Positions 13,601 to 22,268 of a stretch of DNA of 64,000 nucleotides are shown one piece after another; the stretch's first letter is position 1, and each line of letters opens with the position of its first letter. Both the position numbers and the translations under genes were made by a program. The DNA is from Glandiceps talaboti. Taxonomy: Eukaryota; Hemichordata; Enteropneusta; Spengelidae. Where the stretch lies: positions 20,901,740 through 20,965,739 of the forward strand of contig NC_135561.1 of NCBI RefSeq assembly GCF_964340395.1. Direction: 5' to 3'. A model generated the notes under the pieces. That model saw nothing but the letters and a program-made list of their open reading frames with translations. It searched no databases and had not been told where the DNA came from.

Positions 13601-16600
13601 GTGAAAGGTAACCGAACATGAACGAGTGTTACCACTGTAACGTATGGCTGAGAATGACTCTCTTCCGGGTACTTGAGATTGTCGCCGTACGGAAACTAAG
13701 ATGGCGATTAATACATTTCTACCCTATATATATCTACCACAACTAGTACAAGTTGAATGTTGTTGACTTTGTAAATTTGTTAGAAAATTGAAATTTAAAT
13801 TGCCTCAAAATTATTTTAGATCCCTAGTTTATTTCATTCATCATTAAAATTTTCCAGGGTTACAGCTGTAAGACACTGGAATTATTTATAGCCAACCTCA
13901 AAATCCTCTTTTTTTCTTTTTCTTGTGTGCATTTCCCAGTCATTTTTTTCTGAGATTTTGTGCAATTTTTCATAACAGTAGATTTTTGTCATAAAATGGT
14001 GACTATGGTATAAAAGTACAATACATTACCAACTTCTGTGTAAAATGTGTTTTGTAGTGAGACATCATATGAAACCACTAACCAATTTATTGCATCGCTA
14101 AAACAAAACTGCATAGTGAAGAGCTGAAGACCTGAACCACTTCTACATGTCACCAAAATAAAAAATTAAATTAAAAAAAAAAACAGCGGAGCTATTCTGA
14201 CCGATAGGTCGCTTGTTTAGTTCTGATGATCTTGCAGTGTACATTGTACACTATACGTACATACACTATACAATGTACGTACATACATTGGGATGTCCAA
14301 TGTTCACACTTGCTTGATTACAGGGTGATTAGATTGCACAACAGAGGCAATCAAACACATATGTAATGTACCATGTACATTTAAACAAAATTGTTTTTAG
14401 TTTGTGTCTATCTTTGTAAACTGAGACCTTGATTGCCTAGTCTAGTGCCGACCTTCATCGAATCTTAAGATCTCTCTTGTTACAGATGATATCGCTAACA
14501 CGTTGACATCCAGACTACGATTGCCAGAATAGTAACATGTCAAAAGTGTCTAGCACTGACTTCTTTTGGACTGACTCTCTGAAAACATTGACTGTTAACG
14601 ATGTAGTCCAGTGATGAACTGTGTTGTGTATGAAGACATTACACGATTGAAAATATAGTATAAATAGAAATTTGAAACTTAAAATATGTCTCACTTTGGT
14701 ATAAATTGTGATCATGTTTACTTATTAGGTCAACACAAGAGATTGGGTGAGATGTGAAAGAAGTTACAAGTTATGTGAAGTTCTTTGCAGAATTTTTAAG
14801 GTATGTAGAAGAACTTTTGAACAAGTGAAAAAGTAAAAATGATATTTTTTGGCAAGAATAACTGACTACAAGAAAGCTTTAGTAATAGATAGTTTGTTAC
14901 AACAACCAAGTTTTGAGTAACATATGTCACTTGTTCAAATGTTCAGGCTTTGTCAAACATTCTGTTTGCTGGCTTTACCCCAGGGCACATTTACAACTGC
15001 TGACATTGAAGCATTGACAGACGACGGAACATGTTACAAACAGGGAAAGTAAATATGTCAAACGAATTGGATTATTAAAATAACACTTGGCACAACATTT
15101 TGGAACAGCAGAGTCTCTGTACTTCCAACATGCTGTGCCAAGTGTTTTTAATCCAGTTCAGTAATTTACTTTCCCAGTTTGTGACAGGTTCCCTTCGTCA
15201 GTGCTTTGATGTTGGCAGTAACTGTTGCATTATTTCCTTTCCCATGTAAGCTCTGCAGGAGCCACAATTGATAAATTCTACCTTTGGTAAGCATCCATGC
15301 CCTTAGATTATTATATCCAAACTTATAACACCTCACAAATCAGAGCATTATCTAACAGAAAGTATCTCGCTTCATTGATTTTCACTTCAGGTCAAACATT
15401 TCAAAATGCTGCAATCAGTAATGACTATATTGGAGTTGTCTCTGTTGTCAACACCTACAAACAAGCTCATGTTCATTTACATATGTTATAATAACAGAAC
15501 TCCATGTATGGGTACTCGGTATGGGCTCTTGTTCTTGTGGTGTTTTCTGTTGCACTTTTGATTCAGTCATGACAATATGTCTGCAGATAATACAACTGCT
15601 ACTTGAGAAAATACCCTTAGGGTCAATTGCACAATGTTGCACAAGCTCAATAAACAAACTTAGTTTGTTTAGGACAAATCTCCCTCCCCCTAAACAAACG
15701 TTCACAAGTGCGACATCAACGTGTTTATATGTGATGTAAAACATGATGAACATTGTAGCAGTTACACCACTATGATCAATATAATATAAAAACATGATGG
15801 TAAACACATTCAAATACTACCAGAAACCCAGCACTGTATATCACATTAGAAATAAATTTTATCAACTTATCAACATCTCAGTATATATATATTTTAATGT
15901 TTTTCTCGACACTGTGTGAGAAGAGCCACTGGCTCAACAGTCTATCGAGATTAAATAAAGTCTAATAATAATAATAATAATAGTAAATACACAACCTGTT
16001 ATCATTGAAATTTGTCACTTAGACATCATTTAGTATTGCCATAATATTTACTATGCTGTACTCTAGATTTGACAACTTCTGGGTTTTTTTGTCTTTTTTC
16101 TTACAGGATTCTGAACTAGTAGATGAAAGACCCAATTCTTTTTCACTACAGTTTGGCTCAGGAGAGAACCATTACCTCAGTACTGAAAGTAAAGGAGAGA
16201 TGCATGTCTGGTTTAATGCATTACAGAAAGCTACCTACACAGCCGTTGCAAAATTAGGGGTAGGTTACATAGCTAGGTTACACCTACACAGCCGTTGCAA
16301 AATTAGGGGTAGGTTACATAGCTAGGTTACACCTACACAGCCGTTGCAAAATTAGGGGTAGGTTACATAGCTAGGTTACACCTACACAGCCGTTGCAAAA
16401 TTAGGGGTAGGTTACATAGCTAGGTTACACCTACATAGCCATGGTAAAATTAGCAGTAGGTTACATAGCTATAGGTTACACCTACACAGCCGTTGCAAAA
16501 TTAGGGGTAGGTTACATAGCTAGGTTACACCTACACAGCCGTTGCAAAATTAGGGGTAGGTTACATAGCTAGGTTACACCTACATAGCCATGGTAAAATT

Positions 16601-17866
16601 AGCAGTAGGTTACATAGCTATAGGTTACACCTACACAGCCGTTGCAAAATTAGGGGTAGGTTACATAGCTAGAATACACCTACACAGCCGTTGCAAAATT
16701 AGGGGTAGGTTACATAGCTAGAATACACCTACACAGCCGTTGCAAAATTAGGGGTAGGTTACATAGCTAGATTACACCTACACAGCCGTTGCAAAATTAG
16801 GGGTAGGTTACATAGCTAGGTTACACCTACACAGGCATTGCAAAATTAGGGGTAGGTTACATAGCTAGGTTACACCTACACAGCCATGGTAAAATTAGGG
16901 ATAGGGTACATAGCTAGATTACACCTACACAGCCGTTGCAAAATTAGGGGTAGGTTACATAGCTAGGTTACACCTACACAGCCGTTGCAAAATTAGGGGT
17001 AGGTTATATAGCTAGATTACACCTACACAGCCGTTGCAAAATTAGGGGTAGGTTACATAGCTAGATTACCCCTACACAGCCATTGCAAAATTAGGGGTAG
17101 GTTACATAGCTAGGTTATACCTACACAGCCATGGCAAAATTAGGGGTAGATTACATAGCTAGATTACACCTACACAGCCATGGCAAAATTAGGGGTAGGT
17201 TACATAGCTAGGTTACACCTACACAGCCGTTGCAAAATTAGGGGTAGGTTACATAGCTAGGTTACACCTACACAGCCATGGCAAAATTAGGGGTAGGTTA
17301 TATAGCTAGATTACACCTACACAGCCATGGTAAAATTAGGGGTAGGTTACATAGCTAGGTTACACCTACACAGCCGTTGCAAAATTAGGGGTAGGGTACA
17401 TAGCTAGGTTACACCTACACAGCCGTTGCAAAATTAGGGGTAGGGTACATAGCTAGGTTACACCTACACAGCCGTTGCAAAATTAGGGGTATGTTACATA
17501 GCTAGGTTACACCTACACAGCCATTGCAAAATTAGGGGTAGGTTACATAGCTAGGTTACACCTACACAGCCATGGCAAAATTAGGGGTATACTTTTAAAG
17601 ACTGCACTACAGGAAGCTACTTATGCTGCCGTTGAGACAAAAGATATCCATGACAAGGCCTTCCATTGAACAATGAATGAGAAACAAGTTTCAACTTATT
17701 ATTTGTCAAGAAATTGCATAATACATTGATTGTAATGTAAGTGATGTAAATTCATGGAATGACTCCAGAACCTTATGTTTATGAAAATGTCTCCATTTCA
17801 TGTTGACTGTATGAAAACTCCATTTCTCAGTGGACTATGTGATCGATCATACATTTAAAATCTGAA

Positions 17867-17901
<35 letters not shown>

Positions 17902-19125
17902 AGAATAAAAATAAAATAACTTAAAAAACTCCAGGTACAAAATTACATGACATCAGTCTGCTTTTTCAAAAAAAAACACAATAAAAATAACCATTTTGTT
18001 TTGATTTAATGTTACAGAGCAAAACATATGGATGTACATGGAGAGGTAAAGTTGTAGGTTTGACATTAGATTTTAGTAACGGCTTTACTCTTTTTGATGC
18101 ACAGAACAAGGTAAGTTATAACTATATCTATTTAATTGGAAATTTGAAATAAAAGTTTTAATATTTATATAATTATTTTGATATTTACATAAAGTTGTTA
18201 ATAAAACCCATGAAGTAAAAACTTTTGCTTTAGAAAATTTATTTTTTTACTGTAATTTCACTTCTGTAGTTATTTTCTTGATTATTTACAGCATAGTTTC
18301 TGTTTTTACTGTAATTTCACTTCTCATAATATTAATTTTCTTCATCTGTTTTCAGCAAATAATACTATGGAAATACAGGTTCTCTCAGCTGAAAGGCTCA
18401 TCAGATGATGGAAGGTCAAAGGTTAAACTTCACTTCCAGAATTCATCAGCCAATCAGATTGAAACACAGGTAACTTTGTACAATTTAGTGAGTTTTAAAA
18501 TAACAGTTGGTATCAGTCCAACTATACATGGACGCACCAAATTATAGACAACAACTTTCTATTGAGTCAATTGATAAAAAAAAACAAGACTAGAGTGTAC
18601 CAACTTTGAGACATGTGGACTTGAAATAAAGTAATTGCATTGTGATAAAAGAAATCTTGGAGACAGGTACTTGACAGGGAGTTTCTTGGAGACAGGTACT
18701 TGACAGAGAGTTTCTTGAAGACAGGTACTTGACAAAGTTTCTGGGTTTGGTAAAACTGCAAATCATGAAGGAATCCAATCTTTGGCTGTCACATAAAAAA
18801 CAACATAAACGGATCAAAAGTAACAAAATAAACACACAACAGCGCTAGTATTCTACAACAAAATGAAACAAAGAATGCGATGTGAAAGTCATAAATATTA
18901 GAAGTCTACTTATCATCTACAATTTGGATTCATTGTGACTTTGTTTCAATTGAAATAACAATATTAATGGAATTGTTGTGTCTTCTGCAGGAATTGGAAT
19001 GTCCCAATTTGACCAAACTTCTTTACTGTATGCATGCCTTCCTATCAGCCAAACTTGCAGCAGTTGATCCTGTCTTTATGAAGAACACGAGTCAGCTAGC
19101 AGTTCCAGCCGACAGCGTACTATGA
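2586..19125 (+). CDS. SNTG: Gamma-syntrophin, 3' part: 14 exons, 434 aa, C-terminal PDZ/PH/SU region
   Basis: Syntrophins are membrane-associated adaptors of the dystrophin complex; the PDZ domain binds the C-termini of channels and receptors, and the PH2/SU part binds dystrophin-family proteins. Exons: 2586-2643, 3778-3821, 4767-4808, 5607-5691, 7733-7815, 8723-8862, 9212-9341, 9955-9993, 11708-11824, 14729-14800, 16107-16259, 18018-18110, 18356-18469, 18991-19125. All have GT-AG borders and join in one frame (1305 nt including TGA). In the partial protein, PDZ covers about 1-70, the second half of split PH1 about 118-192, PH2 about 208-312 and SU about 318-434. The SU hallmark FSQLKGSSDDG is present, and the overall order matches the gamma rather than the alpha/beta class. 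Vertebrate gamma-syntrophins are about 517 aa, so some 60-80 N-terminal residues, with the start codon and the PDZ carboxylate-binding loop, lie left of the window. The gene symbol is at family level (SNTG1/SNTG2 not separable). Confidence 0.93.
3778..3821 (+). CDS. SNTG: Syntrophin exon b (PDZ, GQIFVGDAILKV)
   Basis: Acceptor actacag, donor AAA|GTGAGT; phase 1 in, phase 0 out. Encodes the FVGDAIL strand-turn typical of PDZ domains. A long TG/TCTG microsatellite starts 15 bp after the donor. Confidence 0.9.
3836..4195. repeat. TG / TCTG / TATG microsatellite
   Basis: Simple-sequence DNA made of blocks of (TG)n, (TATG)n and (TCTG)n in a syntrophin intron. Several open frames pass through it on both strands; they consist only of Cys/Val/Ser/Leu or His/Thr repeats and are not genes. 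Confidence 0.95.
4767..4808 (+). CDS. SNTG: Syntrophin exon c (PDZ, VNGVNIEEATHDDA)
   Basis: Acceptor ttcacag, donor GCT|GTAAGT; 42 bp, phase 0/0. Encodes the NG-V turn and the start of the PDZ alpha-B helix. Confidence 0.9.
4900..5175 (+). mobile_element. MITE-like element, copy 2 of the three-copy family
   Basis: Shares TACAATGTCTAATT.TTGG, TCAGTGAATATATT and a terminal GTTACAG...TTTAAAG with 22843-23170, in the same orientation. It sits in a syntrophin intron, directly after an exon. The left border is unclear because a short internal duplication (TTGTGTAA.TG.ATAGTATT, about 4878 and 4925) overlaps it. Confidence 0.45.
5607..5691 (+). CDS. SNTG: Syntrophin exon d (end of PDZ, VTLIVRHFK)
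   Basis: Acceptor ttgttgtag, donor ATG|GTAAGT; phase 0 in, phase 1 out. Encodes ALKNAGPEVTLIVRHFK, the last PDZ helix and strand, then linker. Confidence 0.92.
5724..6245. repeat. Dispersed repeat with about three internal 145-bp tandem units
   Basis: Begins with CCGTCCGTCTGTCC, then a block containing TTCTTGGAGATGCCTGGACC that recurs at 26709-26753. After this come two to three diverged copies of a roughly 145-bp unit marked by CAGCCATTTTGTTTGCGAAT and CCAAAGCCATAACT.AGACAT. This is a repeat family present at least twice in the window; no coding capacity. A poly-C run follows at 6244-6255. Confidence 0.75.
6316..6388. repeat. Two direct copies of a 43-bp unit
   Basis: AGTCATGT.CCATGTCCAACG followed by AGACACAACAT occurs twice in a row with two differences. 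Intronic. Confidence 0.75.
6613..7232. repeat. Inverted-repeat pair of about 50 bp with a 520-bp interior
   Basis: The arm at 6613-6660 (with ACAATATTTTACCCACAACT) and the arm at 7183-7232 are imperfect reverse complements. This is compatible with an old non-autonomous DNA transposon in the syntrophin intron. No coding capacity; borders approximate. Confidence 0.45.
7733..7815 (+). CDS. SNTG: Syntrophin exon e (PDZ-PH1 linker)
   Basis: Acceptor tttgccgaacag, donor GAG|GTAAGC; phase 1 in, phase 0 out. Encodes a polar linker, VKRPPGVSYDNDSIEIVQMN and following residues. Linker sequence is the least conserved part of gamma-syntrophins, so support comes from splice sites and frame. Confidence 0.85.
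8097..8183. repeat. (GGT)n/(GGC)n/(GT)n microsatellite
   Basis: A run of GGT triplets, then GGC, then GT dinucleotides. Intronic simple sequence; the Gly/Trp/Val open frames across it are not genes. Confidence 0.95.
8170..8740 (+). repeat. SNTG: About 190-bp repeat, three diverged copies; the last spans a splice acceptor
   Basis: Three diverged copies carry, in order, TATTCAACAGCTTTGTTGAA, TCAAACACAGTAA, a Cys/tyr-rich-looking tract and a pyrimidine-rich stretch before CCAATGGT. The third copy runs into the true acceptor and first bases of the next syntrophin exon (CTCTTTTGTAG|GTACCCAATGGTGCTG, junction at 8722/8723). Upstream copies at about 8345-8363 and 8527-8545 resemble this junction (the second keeps CTTTTGCAG|GTTTCCAATGGT). 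Intron-exon junction sequence has thus been duplicated into the intron. Confidence 0.8.
8723..8862 (+). CDS. SNTG: Syntrophin exon f (PH1 second half, EKRWTDVLMVPLL)
   Basis: Acceptor ctcttttgtag, donor CAAG|GTAAGG; phase 0 in, phase 2 out. LEKRWTDVLMVPLLMARITR is a strong match to the gamma-syntrophin stretch after the PDZ linker. Confidence 0.93.
9212..9341 (+). CDS. SNTG: Syntrophin exon g (PH1, VDWIKAIAANI)
   Basis: Acceptor ttggattgacag, donor TCA|GTAAGT; phase 2 in, phase 0 out. Encodes the last PH1 strands and the C-terminal PH helix with the conserved Trp in ELVDWIKAIAANIATLN. Confidence 0.93.
9955..9993 (+). CDS. SNTG: Syntrophin exon h (39-bp exon between PH1 and PH2)
   Basis: Acceptor tttttgttccag, donor CAG|GTGAGT; 13 codons, phase 0/0 (MKITNNLLPHTDQ). 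It aligns with the short KKINRN-type linker of gamma-syntrophins. Being small and symmetric, it could be skipped without a frameshift. Confidence 0.8.
10588..10648. repeat. Poly-T (42) joined to poly-G (19)
   Basis: An uninterrupted run of T followed directly by an uninterrupted run of G. Homopolymers of this kind often mark old insertions or sequencing uncertainty. Intronic. Confidence 0.9.
10820..10995. repeat. Tandem duplication of a block with inverted ATTGG/CCAAT arms
   Basis: Two copies, about 95 bp apart, of a block starting TCTTCTGATTGGT and ending TTTTCATCCAATCAGATT. Within each copy the two ends are inverted to each other. Intronic; nothing else recognised between 9994 and 11371. 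Confidence 0.65.
11372..11568. repeat. Degenerate direct repeats with CACATGATCATTTTCAA and CACGTG
   Basis: Five to six imperfect units, about 30-38 bp each, with CACATGATCATTTTCAA followed by a variable AGTCACGTGTG. E-box type CACGTG/CACATG words recur in each unit. Intronic, about 140 bp upstream of the next exon. Confidence 0.75.
11708..11824 (+). CDS. SNTG: Syntrophin exon i (start of PH2, VVHMGWVSERV)
   Basis: Acceptor tgtgtgtacag, donor CCG|GTAAGT; phase 0/0, 39 codons. VVHMGWVSE, WKSKFLAIRG and a DSPP end match the first strands of the second PH domain of gamma-syntrophins. Confidence 0.93.
11879..14194. mobile_element. 2.3-kb non-autonomous DNA-transposon-like insert with inverted termini
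   Basis: Starts TAGCTCCGCTGT and ends ACAGCGGAGCTA, a perfect 12-bp terminal inverted pair, inside the intron 55 bp after an exon. The interior has short CpG-containing stretches unlike the surrounding intron and no transposase frame. A second foldback (13168-13718) is nested inside. A right-hand extension (CGATAGGTCGCTTG) may also belong to it, so the exact ends and target duplication are not settled. Confidence 0.65.
13168..13718. mobile_element. Foldback element nested in the 2.3-kb insert
   Basis: The arms at 13168-13263 and 13622-13718 are reverse complements over about 95 bp, with a core CAGCCATACGTTACAGTGGT nearly perfectly mirrored. The loop is about 360 bp. No coding capacity. This suggests a secondary insertion or an internal inverted-repeat transposon end. 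Confidence 0.7.
14729..14800 (+). CDS. SNTG: Syntrophin exon j (PH2, NTRDWVRCERSYKLCEVLC)
   Basis: Acceptor tttacttattag, donor AAG|GTATGT; phase 0/0, 24 codons. Matches the DW.R.E..Y...E.MC.I.K stretch of syntrophin PH2. Confidence 0.92.
14988..15240. mobile_element. Near-perfect foldback (hairpin) element
   Basis: The left arm 14988-15106 and right arm 15122-15240 are reverse complements for about 115 bp with few mismatches (shared core GGGAAAGTAAAT and TAACACTTGGCACA). The loop is only about 15 bp. The RNA of this intron would form a long hairpin. MITE-like; no open frame. Confidence 0.8.
15920..15985 (+). mobile_element. Possible 3'-end fragment of a LINE or SINE with a (TAA)n tail
   Basis: GCCACTGGCTCAACAGTC, then GAGATTAAATAAAGTC and a run of TAA triplets resembles the 3' tail of CR1/L2-type elements. 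Only a short end is present; assignment is by pattern alone. Confidence 0.4.
16107..16259 (+). CDS. SNTG: Syntrophin exon k (end of PH2)
   Basis: Acceptor ttttttcttacag, donor TTAGGG|GTAGGT; phase 0/0, 51 codons. Encodes DSELVDERPNSFSLQF, then GENHYLST and a C-terminal PH helix around MHVWFNALQKA. The last 29 bases of this exon plus its donor are the seed of the following 49-bp array. The donor GTAGGT is weaker than the GTAAGT used by most other exons of the gene. Confidence 0.92.
16231..17592 (+). repeat. SNTG: 49-bp minisatellite carrying copies of the exon-k splice donor, about 27 copies
   Basis: The unit is 49 bp (51 in a few) and contains the exon end ACAGCCGTTGCAAAATTAGG fused to G|GTAGGT plus ACATAGCTA. 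The first unit straddles the real exon end at 16259/16260, and most later units keep the same donor-like junction. Variants include CCATGG for CCGTTG. Read-through from the exon meets TAG at about 16323, so the array is not coding. Confidence 0.95.
17599..17645 (+). other. SNTG: Diverged extra copy of the end of exon k
   Basis: Just after the last 49-bp unit, GCACTACAGGAAGCTAC and following bases match the end of exon k (GCATTACAGAAAGCTAC...) over about 40 bp. Translated in the same relative frame it reads ALQEATYAAVETK against ALQKATYTAVAKL in the exon. It has no GT donor where the exon has one. It may be a fossil of a larger exon-end duplication that seeded the array. Confidence 0.6.
17866..17903. 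repeat. (AAAT)n microsatellite
   Basis: About nine AAAT/ATAA units in the intron before exon l. Confidence 0.9.
18018..18110 (+). CDS. SNTG: Syntrophin exon l (SU domain, SKTYGCTWRGKVVGLTLDFS)
   Basis: Acceptor aatgttacag, donor AAG|GTAAGT; phase 0/0, 31 codons. Matches the KTY.C...GL.IDFS.GF..FD stretch of the gamma-syntrophin C-terminal region. Confidence 0.93.
18356..18469 (+). CDS. SNTG: Syntrophin exon m (SU domain, FSQLKGSSDDGRSK)
   Basis: Acceptor ctgttttcag, donor CAG|GTAACT; phase 0/0, 38 codons. Carries the family hallmark W.Y.FSQLKGSSDDG.SK.K..FQN, the best single identifier of this gene. Confidence 0.95.
18660..18745. repeat. 29-bp direct repeat, about 2.7 copies
   Basis: GAGACAGGTACTTGACAG plus AGTTTCTTG repeats at 18660, 18689 and 18718 with small changes. 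Last intron of the syntrophin gene. Confidence 0.85.
18991..19125 (+). CDS. SNTG: Syntrophin terminal exon n with stop
   Basis: Acceptor tgtcttctgcag; 44 codons plus TGA. Encodes LECPNLTKLLYCMHAFLSAK and ends in a short hydrophilic tail. The AFLSAKLAAVDPVF stretch matches the conserved FF.AK.A..DP.F end of gamma-syntrophins. The 3' UTR continues to the right; no AATAAA lies close to the stop, and the nearest seen (20646) is inside a foldback. Confidence 0.93.
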   Translation, partial: ELECPNLTKLLYCMHAFLSAKLAAVDPVFMKNTSQLAVPADSVL

Positions 19126-19779
19126 CACCCTCTGCAAGGATAGCACCCATGCAGTTCATCATCCGAAATGGACCCTTAAAGGTGGCTGACTAAGCTGATG
19201 AGAAGTTCTTACAAACTCTGTTGTACTACACCTACAGCACTAATATTTACCATACATTTCATCATGCTTATCTGAACCTTACAGGTGTTTTGTACCCTGT
19301 AACTGTTAAAGCAATTATGTATCCACCATTTCATCATCCACTTTTGGTACTTAAATGTGACCAATATGCAAATTTTAAACTTAAATCATCTCAATGTCTA
19401 ACCTCAAATCAATCAATCAATAGATATATTTGATATTGTTTCATTCTTTAGCTCGGAATTTATTTGCTTGATGTGAAATACCTACGCAAAATTTACACCT
19501 ACGCATTAAAGGGCTTGTTATCGTAAATGACCAGTGACATCACCAATACACAAATGATCGTATAATTGACACCTTACAGTCTCTGTATAACTTGGTGCTA
19601 TTCACAGAATGATCAATACGATTGGAATGATTGGTAATAACTTTATTTTGTGTGTGGTTTGAATCTGGTCAAACTTCGGGTCAGTACCAAGAAGTTACAG
19701 TTACCATAGAAATCAAAATTACAAATGCGCAACACATTACATTTGTATTTCCACAAAGTAACAATTATAATCTACATAC

Positions 19780-20225
19780 AGCAGAAATATCAAAGGGTCA
19801 CGAAAAGACTGTGTATCATACACATTTTATGTTCCCTAAGAACAATTCAGATAGATAAGAAACAGGCTTCCCACAAACCACTGATTACAAATATAAATAA
19901 TATGATCCGACCCCAACCGATTCACAGAGACACACTACATCCTTGGAACAAACAAGCTATTTAATGTCATCACATTGCATGCTCAGATTTTGACACATAC
20001 AAATTGAAACTAGCAAGAATTTGAGTCTCCTTGCATGGTTCCCCTTGGTGACGTGTGTACACATACAGTGCCTGCTTGTAGGCAGGAGTGTGGTATTGTT
20101 TATATTTGTAATTAGTGGTCTGTGGGAAGCCTATTTCTTAATACTTATCTAAAGTGTTCTTAGGGAACATAAAATGTGTATGGTACTCACAGTCTTTTGG
20201 TGAACATTCGGTATCTCTGCTGAAA
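19780..20225. mobile_element. Foldback element with about 125-bp arms
   Basis: The left arm about 19780-19905 and right arm about 20097-20225 are imperfect reverse complements; the shared core ACATTTTATGTTCCCTAAGA is exactly mirrored. The interior is about 190 bp. No coding capacity. It lies in or just after the syntrophin 3' UTR. Confidence 0.7.
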
Positions 20226-20239
20226 CAGTGCACAACATT

Positions 20240-21065
20240 TATAAAGTATTTGTAACAATTGCAAGCAGTGAAAGTTATGTAAATGTGCAAAATTTAAAAT
20301 TCTAGCAACAAACTAATACAATTGACAGTGCAACACTATGCTACTAAAATTGTCAACAAATTGACAATTGCAATCACCATAATGTGCATATTTTAAATGT
20401 AGCCACAAGCTAACAATTGTGTACACATTTCAACATACAGCAACATATTATCACAAACACCAGCTAACATTTTTAAATATGGCAACAAACTAACAATCAC
20501 AGTCACTACAACGTGCAATGTTTTGCAATGAATCCTCAACCTACAGCGCCTTGCAGGTTACTGTTTACTGGCTCTGTTTAATACAGTCACTCAGAAACCA
20601 ATCAGAAGAAAGATTGCAACTTCTTGATACATTGTTTCTATATGAAATAAACCTTTTAAACATACTACTGACTAGACACAGACATGTGGTGCCAATATTT
20701 TGATGTTTTGCATTTGATGTCTGAATGGTGGCACCTTAGTTCATCTAATTGAAACAAAATGTAGCAAGAAACTGTATTCATTCAATCTTGTTATCTTAAA
20801 GTGTAGCATGTGTAGTTTCGTATTGGTTTCTGTTTGGTTACTCTTTGGTTGTATCAAACAGAGTCAGTGAATAGTAACAACAACCTGCTGTAAAAATCGC
20901 AATCAACACAATGTGCAAATTCAAAATGTAGCAACAACCTAACAAATGCAATGAACACGGTGCAAATTTCTAAAAATGAAACAACGTTTTAACAACCGCA
21001 GTCAACACAGTTGGCACCATTTCTAAAATTTAGCAGCAAACTTACAATCACAATCAACAACATCG
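20240..21065. repeat. Degenerate array of about 60-bp units (GCAACAAACTAACAATC type)
   Basis: Diverged units with GCAACAA.CTAACAAT and AATGTGCAAATTT recur before and after a foldback at about 20546-20892. The array is old and irregular; exact period not determinable by eye. Confidence 0.55.
20546..20892. mobile_element. Foldback candidate inserted in the degenerate array
   Basis: The left end (GCAGGTTACTGTTTACTGG, CTCTGTTTAATACAG, AGAAACCAAT) is mirrored at the right end (ATTGGTTTCTG, CAAACAGAGTCAGTGAATAG, AACCTGC). Arms about 60 bp with mismatches. The array units on both sides are alike, which supports insertion into it. Confidence 0.55.
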
Positions 21066-22268
21066 TCAGGAGTACAAGAAAGCAATTCTTTAATAATGAT
21101 AATTTCACATAAAAATAGTCCACCATCACCTATAAAACTTTTGTAATTCAGATTTAACACATGATCACTTTTCTACACTTTATAATAATATCAATAACAA
21201 GTTAGGGATAAGTATTTTTTAGATGTTAAGTTTTCCCACTATTAATAGGATAGTGTTTTGATAAACAAACAGTCATTACAAATTATATACATCCATAGTT
21301 CTTGGTACCTAAGCCTGCAGTAGCATTTTATGTTAAATGTCAACAGTTGCATTACGTTAAAAGATATGTACCCTTGATATTAGGAACGTTATTTTATTAC
21401 CCTGTACAATATAGTTCCCTTGATATTATGAATATTCAAAATTAAGTAAGTTTAGAGTCCTGTAATTGCTATAGTTTAACACCATGAATTATCTAAGAGT
21501 CCAATACTGTATACTTTCATATCAAACAGTTATTTAGACTGTGCGATATGTTGTCACTCCACCGTCAGCAGTCTTGAAAAGGAGTTAGCTGTTGTATGAG
21601 GGCGCCCTAACATGATGTACCTTACAGACTAACGCTAACAATGCAATTTATCTAAACTTGACATTTTTAATTATTTGATGTAATTTACAAGCATTAATGA
21701 TTCTTGTATGATTCAGTTTTATATAATATTATTATTTATCACAAAATAGAGCCTCAGAAATGTATTAACCAAAATTATTGCATATTATATTGCCACAGGT
21801 TTCCATTACTATGGCGATGAATTCTAGGTACTGCCAATTAAATTAATGATAAGACAATACGTAGATATAACAATTTTAGGAACATTAACACATTGCAGAA
21901 TATGGCACCATTATTGATATTACTACATTGTGATTATTATAATCTGTGCAATCATTCTCAAATTATACCCTATCGGTATTACTATTTATCACAACAAATA
22001 CCCATGCATGTGCTATTCAAACCCCATATATATAAAAAAAAAAAATCAGCGTGCATATATCTGGGACTCTGGGTTCATAGTTACAAGTGGAAATTTCTAC
22101 TTGTGTTAAAAAATAATTTTGGTGAGTAAATCTCAAATTGTCACTGATGTCGTGTCAGCAGCATGAGGGGTGGACTACTACAGTTGGTTGTCATAGTTGC
22201 AAATGGAAATGTGTGCTCAAGGATTAAAAGACATTTGTGAAAGTAAATCATAAATTTTCACTGATTTT

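Noticed and set aside
15448-15813. 121-codon minus-strand open frame in a syntrophin intron
   Set aside because: No motif or family likeness; lies opposite an intron with MITE and LINE fragments.
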